Source: Cryoendolithus antarcticus
Lineage: Eukaryota > Ascomycota > Dothideomycetes > Cladosporiales > Cladosporiaceae
Length of the DNA: 64,000 nt
Assembly (NCBI GenBank): GCA_002077065.1
Contig: NAJO01000003.1
Span: 868,001 to 932,000, forward strand
Direction of reading: 5' to 3'
Part shown: positions 32,617 through 42,885 of the stretch, piece by piece
How positions within the stretch are numbered: the stretch's first letter is position 1
How the letters are laid out: every line of letters begins with the position of its first letter
Made by a program: the position numbers and the translations under genes
The notes under the pieces: model-generated
Database searches by the model: none
What the model was told of the DNA's origin: nothing
Seen by the model: the letters and a program-made list of their open reading frames with translations, nothing else

Positions 32617-35376
32617 ATGCCAAAATCATATACATCTCAGCACTCAGAGTCCGCCGGAGTTCCGGATTCGGATCTGCGCCAACGAGAGAGCGAAGCCATC
32701 AGGAATGCATATCTCAATACACAGCAGAGCCGGTCGACTTTGAACTCTCCTGTCCATGCCTCTCGGACCTCCATCGTCCCCTTCGGCGAATCCTCAGGCC
32801 TACTATCTCACTCCGATGGCTTACAAGGCTATCGCACCGTTCCGGGTACACCGCGTGGTGGCCTCAGCCGTCGTGCTAGTTACGCCTCTATGCGTATTCG
32901 ACCCTTGAGCCGCGCTCACTCGTACCTGCGACGCTCTGCACGTGCGGCTAGTAATACCACTGGACCTGGACAAGAGGGAGACGACCAAGCTGGCACAGCA
33001 TCGATAGTTAGGGATGACAGAATGTGGTACGATCAGATGACTAGCGTTGACTGGGTGAAAGACAGTATTGCCGATGCATACAGAGTCAAAGAGCTGCGAG
33101 CACGTAAGGACTGGAGAGGTAGACTGCAAGCATCGTTTGATGGGGCTCAAGGCTGGATACTTGTGGCCATCATTGGGTGTGTCACAGCTGGGATCGCATA
33201 CATAATAGACGTCACGGAGGCTGCTATATTCGACTACAAAACCGGCTTCTGCTCGAGAAGGTGGTGGTATAGCAAGCGGAAATGCTGTTCTGGAGCGAAC
33301 GTGTGCGAAGAATGGTCTAGATGGTCAAGTCTTGTCAGCAAGGATGGTGGTGACAACCTTTGGCTCGACTTCGGTGCCTTCTTCATCTGGGTAGTCGGTC
33401 TTGCCCTTCTAGCTTGTCTGGTCACCCTACAAACCAAGACTGTCATCTCATCGTCGGTTGCCATCACTACCTTGGACGAAAATCTTGGTGCGGGACATTA
33501 CGGCAAGAGTGAGGACCTCGAGGACGTCTTGAGTCCGACGCGGCAGGCAGCGAGAGTAGCTCAGCGACCGCCACTCATCTACTACCCTGGAGCTGGCTCC
33601 GGTGTTGCTGAGGTCAAGGTCATTCTGTCCGGTTTCGTCCTCCACGGATACCTTGGCGCCCGCACCTTGTTCTACAAGACCATCGGACTTATCCTCAGCG
33701 TTGGCTCTGGGCTCAGTGTCGGTAAGGAAGGACCATACGTTCATGTCGCAACATGCGTGGGTAATATCGCCAGTCGCATGTTCAAAAAGTACAGCCAGAA
33801 CGATGGCAAGCGACGAGAGGTACTTTCGGCGTCCGCTGCTGCGGGCGTTGCAGTGGCATTCGGCGCGCCGATCAGTGGACTGCTCTTCAGTCTTGAAGAA
33901 GTCAGCTACTACTTCCCACCCAAGACGCTTTTCCGTACTTTCTTCTGCTGCATCGCTGCAGCATTGTCGCTCCGCTTCCTCAACCCATACGACACCGGTA
34001 AAATTGTACTCTTCGAGGTGCGATACGTCACCCACTGGCGCTTTTTCGAACTTATTGTCTTTGTCTTGCTCGGTGTAATGGGCGGCGTCACGGGAGCGCT
34101 CTTCATCAAGGCCAGTCGCTTCTGGGCGACAACCTTTCGGCGCATACCGACAATCAAGAAGTACCCGATGTTCGAGGTGCTGATTGTTGCTGTCATTACT
34201 GGAATCACGAGCTTCTGGAATCGATACACTCGGCTTCCGGTAGCCGAGCTACTCTATGAGCTAGCCGCGCCTTGCAACGCCTTTACAGACAGTGGCTCCG
34301 GCCTGTGTCCCACCGAAGAACGAATCCCAGATACGATACGCTACCTCATCGCCGCATTCGTACTGAAAGCTGCACTTACGACAGTGACCTTCGGTATCAA
34401 GGTTCCTGCTGGGATCTACGTGCCTTCTATGGTTGTTGGTGGCTTGCTGGGTCGTATCGTTGGCCACACAGTCCAGCTGCTCACACTGAAGTATCCCCAC
34501 TTTGGCCTTTTCGCCGGTTGTCCAGTAGATGGTAATCCGGAGTCTTGCGTGGTGCCCGGCGTCTATGCACTCGTGGCTGCCGGGGCCACCATGTGCGGCG
34601 TGACTCGGCTTTCGGTCACACTGGCTGTCATTCTCTTCGAGCTTACAGGCAGTTTGGAGCATGTTCTGCCGTTCTCGCTTGCAGTACTGATCGCAAAGTG
34701 GACGGCTGACGCCCTCGAGCCTCTCAGTATCTACGATCTGCTGACTGACATGAACGCCTACCCATTTCTCGACTCCAAAGTCCGACCAGTTTTCACAACA
34801 GAGCTCGGCGATCTGGCACCCGCGCCGCATCCCAACCACTTCATCGACATCTCCCGATCGCCTCTGGTACCAGCCAAGCAGCTACGCGCCAAGCTGGACT
34901 TCCTCCACATGGCAGGCGAGCTCGACGGCGGCCTCCCCATCTTGCGAAACGGCATTCTCGTCGGTCTCATCCCAGGTCCAGACCTCGAGTTCGCACTCGA
35001 CAGGCTTGCCAGCGACAATGACGCTCAATGTTTCATGAGCGCTCAAGATCGCTGGCAAGGACCCGGCCGCGGCACCCAGCGCTGCGACGCTGATAGTGAT
35101 CTCATCTCCCTTGATGGCACCGCCGACGCCGGGACTGCGGAGGCTGACACTCAGCACCCTACCACCAAGGACCCTACTGATTTCACACCCTACATCGACC
35201 CCGCACCCGTGTCTCTGGATATCTGCAGTCCAATGGATTTGGTGTTTGAATGCTTCGTAAAACTTGGCTTGAGGTATATTTGCGTTTTGCGAGAGGGGAA
35301 ATTTGTGGGTCTTGTGCACAAAAAGGCGTTTGTGAGGTATGTCAAGGAGACGCATGATATGGAGTTGAAGCATTAG
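32617..35376 (+). CDS. GEF1: CLC-family chloride channel/transporter (Gef1/ClC-3-like)
   Basis: A single 919-aa exon. A polar N-terminus of about 170 residues precedes the membrane domain. The selectivity-filter segments are present: GAGSGVAEVKVILSGF and GKEGPYVHVA with the gating glutamate near residue 370. The proton-glutamate region follows (FGAPISGLLFSLEEVSYY), and then FGIKVPAGIYVPSMVVGG. Two CBS domains end the protein (about 730-790 and 865-915). The double glutamates suggest a 2Cl-/H+ exchanger in Golgi, endosome or vacuole membranes, as for yeast Gef1. No lesion seen. Confidence 0.9.
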   Translation: MPKSYTSQHSESAGVPDSDLRQRESEAIRNAYLNTQQSRSTLNSPVHASRTSIVPFGESSGLLSHSDGLQGYRTVPGTPRGGLSRRASYASMRIRPLSRAHSYLRRSARAASNTTGPGQEGDDQAGTASIVRDDRMWYDQMTSVDWVKDSIADAYRVKELRARKDWRGRLQASFDGAQGWILVAIIGCVTAGIAYIIDVTEAAIFDYKTGFCSRRWWYSKRKCCSGANVCEEWSRWSSLVSKDGGDNLWLDFGAFFIWVVGLALLACLVTLQTKTVISSSVAITTLDENLGAGHYGKSEDLEDVLSPTRQAARVAQRPPLIYYPGAGSGVAEVKVILSGFVLHGYLGARTLFYKTIGLILSVGSGLSVGKEGPYVHVATCVGNIASRMFKKYSQNDGKRREVLSASAAAGVAVAFGAPISGLLFSLEEVSYYFPPKTLFRTFFCCIAAALSLRFLNPYDTGKIVLFEVRYVTHWRFFELIVFVLLGVMGGVTGALFIKASRFWATTFRRIPTIKKYPMFEVLIVAVITGITSFWNRYTRLPVAELLYELAAPCNAFTDSGSGLCPTEERIPDTIRYLIAAFVLKAALTTVTFGIKVPAGIYVPSMVVGGLLGRIVGHTVQLLTLKYPHFGLFAGCPVDGNPESCVVPGVYALVAAGATMCGVTRLSVTLAVILFELTGSLEHVLPFSLAVLIAKWTADALEPLSIYDLLTDMNAYPFLDSKVRPVFTTELGDLAPAPHPNHFIDISRSPLVPAKQLRAKLDFLHMAGELDGGLPILRNGILVGLIPGPDLEFALDRLASDNDAQCFMSAQDRWQGPGRGTQRCDADSDLISLDGTADAGTAEADTQHPTTKDPTDFTPYIDPAPVSLDICSPMDLVFECFVKLGLRYICVLREGKFVGLVHKKAFVRYVKETHDMELKH

Positions 35377-36253
35377 ACGCATGTGCGGCTGCATTTGCGT
35401 GGGAGAGGAGATAAGCTCCATGGACTTGAGCGTTTCGGCGAAGGAGACTGCTCCGAAGGTACTTCATTTATAATGGAAACTGCATCAGTTCGTAATCACC
35501 CATCGATCCTTCGCACCGTTCTCACTGGTTGCATGGTGACAGAACTGCCGAGCTGCTGCTGCTGCGAAAATTCTCGCCCAAGACCCGTAATACGAACACC
35601 GCCAGGCAGAGCTTTTCCGCACTACCGTACGTTACTGGATCGTCTCTTACACGACTATGCGTCTCTTCGTCTAGGTTCAGTAGTGATATCTCTGGTTGTG
35701 ACGTTCTTGCGTGAAATCACGTACCACCCGAAGAAGCGAGCTTTTCGATCAATCCGATATGTCCACGTGACCTCGGGGGCTGAATGCTAAGTGAGGCAAC
35801 CGCTCTTGCCAGGGTGCGCCGATGTCTGCTGCCGACGCCCAGCGACGTGTAAATAAGAATGTCGACAGCCGTTAGCGCCCGCATCGGCGGCGACGAGCCC
35901 GCGCAAAGACAGTGCGGTGAGGAAGGAGCGAGATGCCTGTGCTTCGTGCCTTCCGTGTTGCGCAGATGCAGCTCAAAGTTAGTCCATCATCGTCACGACT
36001 AGGTGTTAACCACACTTCGAGCGTAGCAGCAGGAGATTCGTATCCCTTACATGAGCAGTGAGCGGGATAAGATGAAGAATGAGAAGCAGGAGGCAAGAGT
36101 GAGTCTCGCAGGGTAGTGTAGTCTTGCGCCTAGACGCCATCGCTTGCTCCTCGAGGTCAATGTCCATTTATACAAGCGCCGAGAACGAAAGGTGCCGGCC
36201 TCTGAAGCCCACCTATACCACACCTGGCCTGGCTGATCTAAACGGAAAGATAA
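35377..36253. other. Intergenic, 877 bp between convergent genes
   Basis: 3' flanks of the CLC and DUF155 genes. Short frames only; no feature recognised. Confidence 0.5.
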
Positions 36254-37955
36254 TCAGTCCGCTCCAGCGTACAGATCAACAATAATGTTCACACCAGCCA
36301 CCAAGATTTCTGCCGCGATGAGCACGATGACGATCCACTCCAAGTACTCGCCTATCACGAAGTCAGCTTCACCCTCAACCATTCTCGAACCAAGACCACC
36401 TACCATGCGTATGCGTCAACTGGTCCTTCAACACCTGCAACAGATCCGCAATAACATCCAGCCGCTCCGTTAATAGCCCGACGCGCTGATCCATCTCCAG
36501 ATAGCTCCTCACAGCCTGATAGACCGGGTCCAGCTGCGGCTCTGCCCACATCAGCTCGGGAGCATCTAACACCGAGCCTTGTAAGTGGATGTTGATGCGC
36601 AGGATGAAGAGCTCGCCGATCTGCATGTTGATCTCGCGGCGGGTGAGGTTGATGCGGCCGGTGCGGGCGATTTGGGAGGGGATGGATTGGGTGGTTGTGA
36701 TGGTTGCGTCGACGAGGTCTTCGTAGAGACTTGTCTGTGAGCAAAGAGGTCAGTGTATTGCTACCAGATGATTGGAGAGGTCAGTCCGTACCTTCGTGCT
36801 CTGCGCCAACGCATGACTTATAGCCAGCTTGGTCATGTAATTCCGCTTCTCTCGCAACGAGATAAAGTCGTTGTATATCCTCGCCTGGTACTCCCTTGTG
36901 TAATAGAAGTTGAATGTCTCCGTCTGGATATCGTCAACCCCAAGCTTCTCCTGCTCGAACTTCGCGATCTCCTTAAGAAAGCGTTGCTCCTCCTTGACTG
37001 TCATGCCCCAAATCACCACCACTCCGTACTCGAACAGAAACACCTCAGGTATGTGTACTGTAGTGTCGAAATCAGGCGTGACAGGTCGATCTAATGTAAC
37101 AGCAGCAGTGTCATCCAGTGCCTCCGGTTCTATCGCCTCGCTCGAATGCTGCACGGCATTTCCATCCTCCTCTTGCAGATCCATCAAGTTCTCCCTCCTC
37201 GTCTCAGCTTGCCCTTCGACCTCGATCGCACTATCACTGAACCTCCTCTGCGGCTGGCTCTGCACTTCCTCCAGGCTCGGTCTCGGTCTCGGTCCAGCAT
37301 TCTCCTCCTCACTCTCCCGTCTCTCGCGCCTCTTTTCCCGATACTCGTAGGGCGTATACAGACACTCATCGAACAGCTTCGGCTGCGCTGCTCGTCCCTT
37401 TCGAGCACCTTTCAAGTACCTCATCAGCTCTTCCAGCCTGTAACTTCCCGCTGTACAGTATGCAGTCACTCTCGGCAGCTTATCCCTATCATCCTTCCCC
37501 AACCTTGCGGCATCTCGCCTCGCCGTCGGATCCTTGATCCGCGTAAACTGACTGTACACGTCCCGCCCGCTCTCCTCATCCATATCATCCCCATCTTGCT
37601 CCGGATTTGGCAGCAGCTTCAACTTCTGCGTCCGCACTGAAGTCCGCTGTGGCCCAATTTTGCTAGCTGGGTTTTGCACTTGCAACGGAGCGCCAGAGCT
37701 GTTTCTTCGGCGGAGTCTGGAGTTCAGCGCGGAGAGCATGGGTTGCGAGCCATCTCGCGGTGGATTTGACTGCGAGCCGATGCCCGAGCTAGAGACGGTA
37801 CCGGAGGAGAGGGCGGAGGCGGAGGGAAAGCCAGGGCGGCGTCGGGGAGGGGAGGCGGAGGAGACGGTCGGGTTGAAAGTGACGGATCGCGCAGGTTTTA
37901 TGGGGCGAGCGTCGGTGGTGGGCAGTAATGGGGTGGACTCTGTCGCAGCCGCCAT
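36254..37955 (-). CDS. DUF155 protein, RMD1/RMD8-like
   Basis: Exons 36792-37955, 36404-36734 and 36254-36351 (introns 36735-36791 and 36352-36403) give 530 aa. A disordered, basic N-terminus with the ESTPLLPTT motif precedes the DUF155 domain (about 295-480: VFLFEYGVVVIWGMTVKEE through YNDFISLREKRNYMTKLAI). The protein ends in one C-terminal membrane helix (YLEWIVIVLIAAEILVAGVN). This is the layout of fungal Rmd1/Rmd8 and the mitochondrial RMND1 group. The yeast members are linked to meiotic nuclear division phenotypes; the molecular role is unknown. Splice junctions restore STKTSLYEDL and THTHGEYLEW cleanly. Confidence 0.87.
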
Positions 37956-38463
37956 TGTGGAGCGAGGGTGGTGTGCTTGGCGGTTGCCAGTGTGCGATGG
38001 TATATCGAGGGCGCCGACGAGGTACGATGTATATCAGAAGCAAAGGCACAGCACCGAACCGTGGGTATGCTTCTAGACTCTGGTACAGCATCGCAGCTGC
38101 TATCAATGGCCAAGAACTTGACGTCTGCTCTGTGGAGCTTTGACCAATGACGGCTCGGCTAGCGGAAAGCAAGAGTTGCAGGAATCATGTTTGGCTACCC
38201 ATCCCTGTACACATGTCCTAGTAGCGAGAACGTCACGCAACGTTAACGTTCTCCCAAACCTTCCCTCGAGTGCGATGCTTGTCTAACTGTCTACGTAAGG
38301 ACATGGTCCAGGTCTCTCGGATCGACTGCTTTTGCAACGTAGCATTCCAAAGCGCAACACCCACGTAAGAGCCTGTGTTGAACAACAGCCTCGTTTCTCC
38401 CATTTTCCACATCCTCCCCTCTTGCTCATCCATCAGCCTTCGTCTACCGAAGGCAGCTACACG
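37956..38463. other. Intergenic, 508 bp
   Basis: Upstream of the DUF155 gene and downstream of the ENA pseudogene. Nothing recognised. Confidence 0.5.
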
Positions 38464-41400
38464 TCATTCACGCGAGTTGACCCTTCCTTTGCTACTCGAA
38501 CTCCCCTTTTCGGTATCACTTCCCTCCGACGCCGCAGCGCCCATTTCCGCTCTCCTCGCGTCGCCATGCTTCGCAGTCTGACGACGGAAGTATGCCCGCT
38601 TCATGAACTTGCAGCACTCAACGCCAAGGAAGAACAGCAGCGTGGCAATGATCACGATTGCTCATTCCCACGTGATTGGCTCGTGCTTGGACACGACGCG
38701 GTTGAGCACGGGGATGTAGAGTGTGGGAAAGAATGTGACGAAGCCGAAAAGGATAGCTCAGAAGAGGGATTTGTTGCGGCGGACGTCGTAGATCCTGCGT
38801 TAAATATCATTGTCAATTGCGTGGTCTGACGATGCAGAAGAATGCTGACTTACCACTGCGTGAAGTACTTCTTACTATCCGGCTGCATCCGAAAGAGACT
38901 TCGCCGCATATCGATAAGCTCCCAAGCAAGGAACAGCGCGAACCAAGTCAAGCAAGCGAAACACGTAGTTCGTGCTCGGAAGACAGTGTCGCATTCGGCC
39001 GAGTACGTCTCACTACACCCGATGCCGATCTGACCATCGCCGAAGCCGAATAGGACTAGTGAGAAGGCACCAAGGCACAGAGCGGCGATCCAGAGTCCGT
39101 AGACCAGCATATCGACCAGTACCTCGGTGGTGAAGACACCGCGCTTGAGAGGTTGCGGCGCGCGGTCCATGATTCCTGGTGTAGTTCGTTCGAAGCCGAG
39201 ACCCATGTCTGGCATGCCGGAAGTGATCATGATGACCTGGAGATGGGTCAGAGTCTTGCATAAAGTACTTGCATCAGTCTATGCATACCCATATGATCTC
39301 GACCGGGACCAAGGGGAAGACGGAGAGCCTGCGAGCGTCCTTAAATGCCAAGCCAACTAAAAGGGTGCAAGCCTGAGCGATGTTTTCGGCTAGAAGATGG
39401 AGGATGAACTTCTGGATGTTGTCAAACATGCGGCGTCCCTCCTCGATTGCGTTCAGGATTGAGGCGAAGTTGTCGTCGGTGAGGACAATGTCAGAAGCAT
39501 CTTTGGCGACGTCGCTGCCAGCCATGCCCACGGCAATGCCTACGTCAGCCATCTCCAGAGACGGGGAGTCATTGACGCCATCGCCGGTCTGCGAGGACGT
39601 CAGTATAGTGCTCAGACGGAGTCCATATCACAAAGCTTACCATCGCCGCAAACTTCTTCCTCCGATGTAGCGCTTCGATCATGCGTACTCTGGTATGCGG
39701 TGCACAACGCGCAACGACAAGTGGTAGCTGGGGCAGCCTGTCCACCTCATCATCATTCAGCTTGTCGAAGCTGCTTGCAGTCATGACGAGCGAGTCCGAG
39801 ACATGCTTAGGCAGCTTCTGTAGCTTTGTACGCGACGGAAGTATGCCCACCTCGATAGCAATCGCGCGCGCCGTGCCAGGGTGATCGCCAGTCAGCATTT
39901 GCACCTCAATCCCGGCGTTACGACAACAAGCTACCGAGGCAGCGGACTCGGCTCTCGGAGGATCGTACAGACCAATCAGGCCTCTGAGGGTAAGATCGCA
40001 CTCCACAAGATCCCGCTTGATGTCTGTTTGGAAGTCGAGCTCGGCGGGCGCAGCTGGACTAGCCAACGCGAGCACTCGGAGTCCTTGTGAGGCGAACTCA
40101 TCGACTGTGTCGAGGATCTTGAGGCGCTGCTGCTCGGTCATTGGCGTGGATTCCGTGGAGTCAGCCGAAGGGTAGAAGCTCGCGCAAGATTCCAGAACAC
40201 GTTCAACTGCGCCTTTGGTGAAGACTTGGACCTCCCCAGTCTGAGAGTTCGACATGACCACGGACATCTTCTTCACATCCGAATCGAATGGATACTCAAC
40301 AAGGGTCTTCCACGGACCACTTTGACTCTCGGTCATCCCACTGCGCTACCATCCGAATCTGCACCCAAAAACACTGATGGCGATCTCGGTAGGGTCGCCT
40401 CGTGCATGCCAGGTCGAATCGTCCTTGCTCTGCCAGACAGTCGACAGATTCGCAAGTGCGGCGACATCTAGGAAGGACTTGAGATGTGTGTTGTCTTGCA
40501 CTGTCGAGACGTCGAAGGCTCTGGCTTTCGAAGCGTCTTGACCAGCGCTGTCTTTCAGTGTCACACGTCCTTCTGTAGGGTCCGATGGGTTCTCTGCGTC
40601 TTCGACCGAAAACACACCGCATGCAGGTACATATGCTCGCTTAGCGATCATCTTCCCCTGTGTCAAGGTGCCAGTCTTGTCGGAGCAAATGTCTGTTACA
40701 GCGCCAAGTGCCTCGAGTGATTTGAGATTCCGGAAAATGACGTGACGTTCGACCATGCGCTTAGTGCCAGCTGCCATAGTGATAGTGAGTACGACAATCA
40801 GGGAGGCCGGTATCATACTCAATCATGTCGCCACGGCGTAGATGATCACCTCCCTCTCGTTAGAGAAGCTATTCGCCGCGAGGACGATGATAGCGTACAC
40901 CACAGCAATCCAGAATAGGAGGATCGCGAGGCGTGATAGCTTCTTCTGGAGAGGCTTGCCGACGTTGACACCCAGAAAGCGTCCAACTGCATCTGTTATA
41001 GTCAAGCTCCAAGCCTGGGCGTAGCGATGTGGTCCGGCCTTGCCATCGTCGTTCCTTTTGACTGTGCGGACCTAGTGCGCTGTCAGCGAGCATCGTGTGT
41101 ACAATACGATACGGTCACTCACTTTCGATCCCGTAGCTCGCAGCGCAGCAGCGATGGAGCCGATCTCAGGGCTTAGACCTGTCGCGAAGACCACACCGCG
41201 AGTCCTGCCCTTGGTGACGGTAGAAGAGCTGTATGCAACGTTGAGGCGATCTCCTGGACCCGTGTCCTCGTCGAGCTCAAGCAGCGGCTCTTTGTGAACC
41301 GGTAGGGACTCGCAAGTCAAGAGCGCCTCGTCGGTTTCGAAGTTGACGCATTCGAAAAGTCTGCGCCATTGTCAGTATATTCGCGACTGTTACGAAGCAG

Positions 41401-41973
41401 AAGACGCACCTCAAGTCGGCGGGTACCGTATCGCCAGTAGTCAGCTCGATGATGTCGTCAGGCACAACCTCGATGGTAGGCACAGTAACATTCTCGCTTC
41501 CGTGCAATGCACTCGCAGTAGGCGAGCTCAAGCTCTTGAGAGAATCCATCGTCTTCGCAGCGTTGAACTCCTGCCAGAAGCCGACGACGACGTTGAGTAC
41601 AATGACGGCCGTGATCACGCCGCCTTCAATGTACGACACAATGCCAAAGCTGACAGCCATGGCCATTACAAGCACCTAAACACCGGTGGATCAGCGCCTC
41701 CAAGGATTGATTTTAGGGAATGGTACACCTCACTAAAGTCATAGCGTTGGCGATCTGACGGAGCAGGATCTTTGCTGGCTGTACGCCAGCTCCGTCTCCG
41801 AGTTCGTTGGTGCCGTATGTCGTTAGAAGTTCTTTGGCTTGAGCAACAGTGAGGCCCTCATCTTTGTTCGCTTGGAGCTCCTCGATGACCGCGGCGGCAA
41901 AGAGTTCGTGCGCCGGTTTTGATAGCGGCTTACTGCCTGCGCCAGGCGCCTGTATATTGTCTTTGGTGGACAT
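38464..41973 (-). pseudogene. ENA1: ENA-type (P-type IID) Na+/K+ efflux ATPase with four in-frame stop codons
   Basis: Seven exons fit without any frameshift: 41734-41973, 41410-41675, 41123-41360, 39641-41071, 39289-39588, 38854-39236 and 38464-38794, with introns of 49-59 nt and GT..AG ends. They total 1063 codons. Motifs: DKTGTLTQGK (Asp about 379), [26 protein letters not shown]. Four stops interrupt the frame: TGA 40823-40825 (codon 331), TAG 40346-40348 (490), TGA 38758-38760 (965) and TGA 38662-38664 (997). The actuator motif reads TCES (Cys185) instead of TGES. The family exports Na+ or K+ at high salt or pH. Without suppression or editing, translation stops before the phosphorylation site. 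Confidence 0.85.
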
Positions 41974-42885
41974 TTTGTGGGTGAATCATAGTCTTTTCAC
42001 GGACTTAATGACAAGAGAGAATGAGAATCGAGATTACTTCACCAAGATCCGTCTGGGACAGCATGTCTTGTACACTTTGCGCACCCGTGTCACACACATA
42101 CTCAGTGGCGACTACTTGGCGGTGTCTATCATGACGGCAACTCTGAGGCATGTCATCCACTTGCCAAGACATCTCATGGTATAGTCTTCGAGGATCAAAC
42201 CTTCGAAGTCGAAATATCGCAGCCGTGCTACCGGGAATGACCGAATCGGCGTCCAATAGCGTCTCAAAGACAGGATCGAGTGCGTCTCGCCACGACCTCG
42301 TCTATCTATAGCGGCATAACTGGATGGTGGCACTTCCGATGGGTGAAGATTATGGGAAGCAACGTCTAGAAGTGAGGTATCCAGTGAAGTAGTCACTGTG
42401 ATGTTGAGCTTGGCGACTCGCTTGGCAACGGGAAAGGTGACATACTTATCTGATGGAACTACTTCCGACACAGCCCATCAGCATCACTTGACCACAGTAT
42501 ACATGTATACAGACGCCGCTCGCTCCGAGGCATGTATCTCCCCGCTGCGTCGACCGGACCTTTAGCTGAAACCAAGAAGAATGACACGCGAACGACGAAC
42601 AGACTGGACGACCCGGGGGATCGTCACGGTCGGCACTGCCAGTCACAATACGACGGCAAATTGCTGCTAGTGCCACCTTGGAGAGCACTCAGAGATGACC
42701 ACACTCCCGCTGATGGTGTAGCTACTTTCGCACTATCGCGGCGCTGCATGTATTAGCATCGTCCTTGATTGTAGTATGGTGAGTTGTCCACTTCTTCCAT
42801 CACTCACGCCCGTGAGTAGCCATATCGTGCAGCATGCGTAGCATCCATTGATCCGCGGCAATTGCCATGACAATAGCATCGTCGC
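41974..42885. other. Intergenic, 912 bp
   Basis: Upstream of the ENA pseudogene and downstream of PIK1. A 119-aa minus frame at 42112-42471 has no family features and is not called. Confidence 0.5.

Noticed and set aside
38464..41973. RIP (repeat-induced point mutation) as cause of the ENA stops
   Set aside because: Two of the four stops are TGA where Trp is expected, needing a change outside the CpA context, and the TCES change is a transversion. The pattern is not dominated by CpA-to-TpA.
42112..42471. 119-aa minus-strand ORF
   Set aside because: No recognisable domain; could not support it as a gene.
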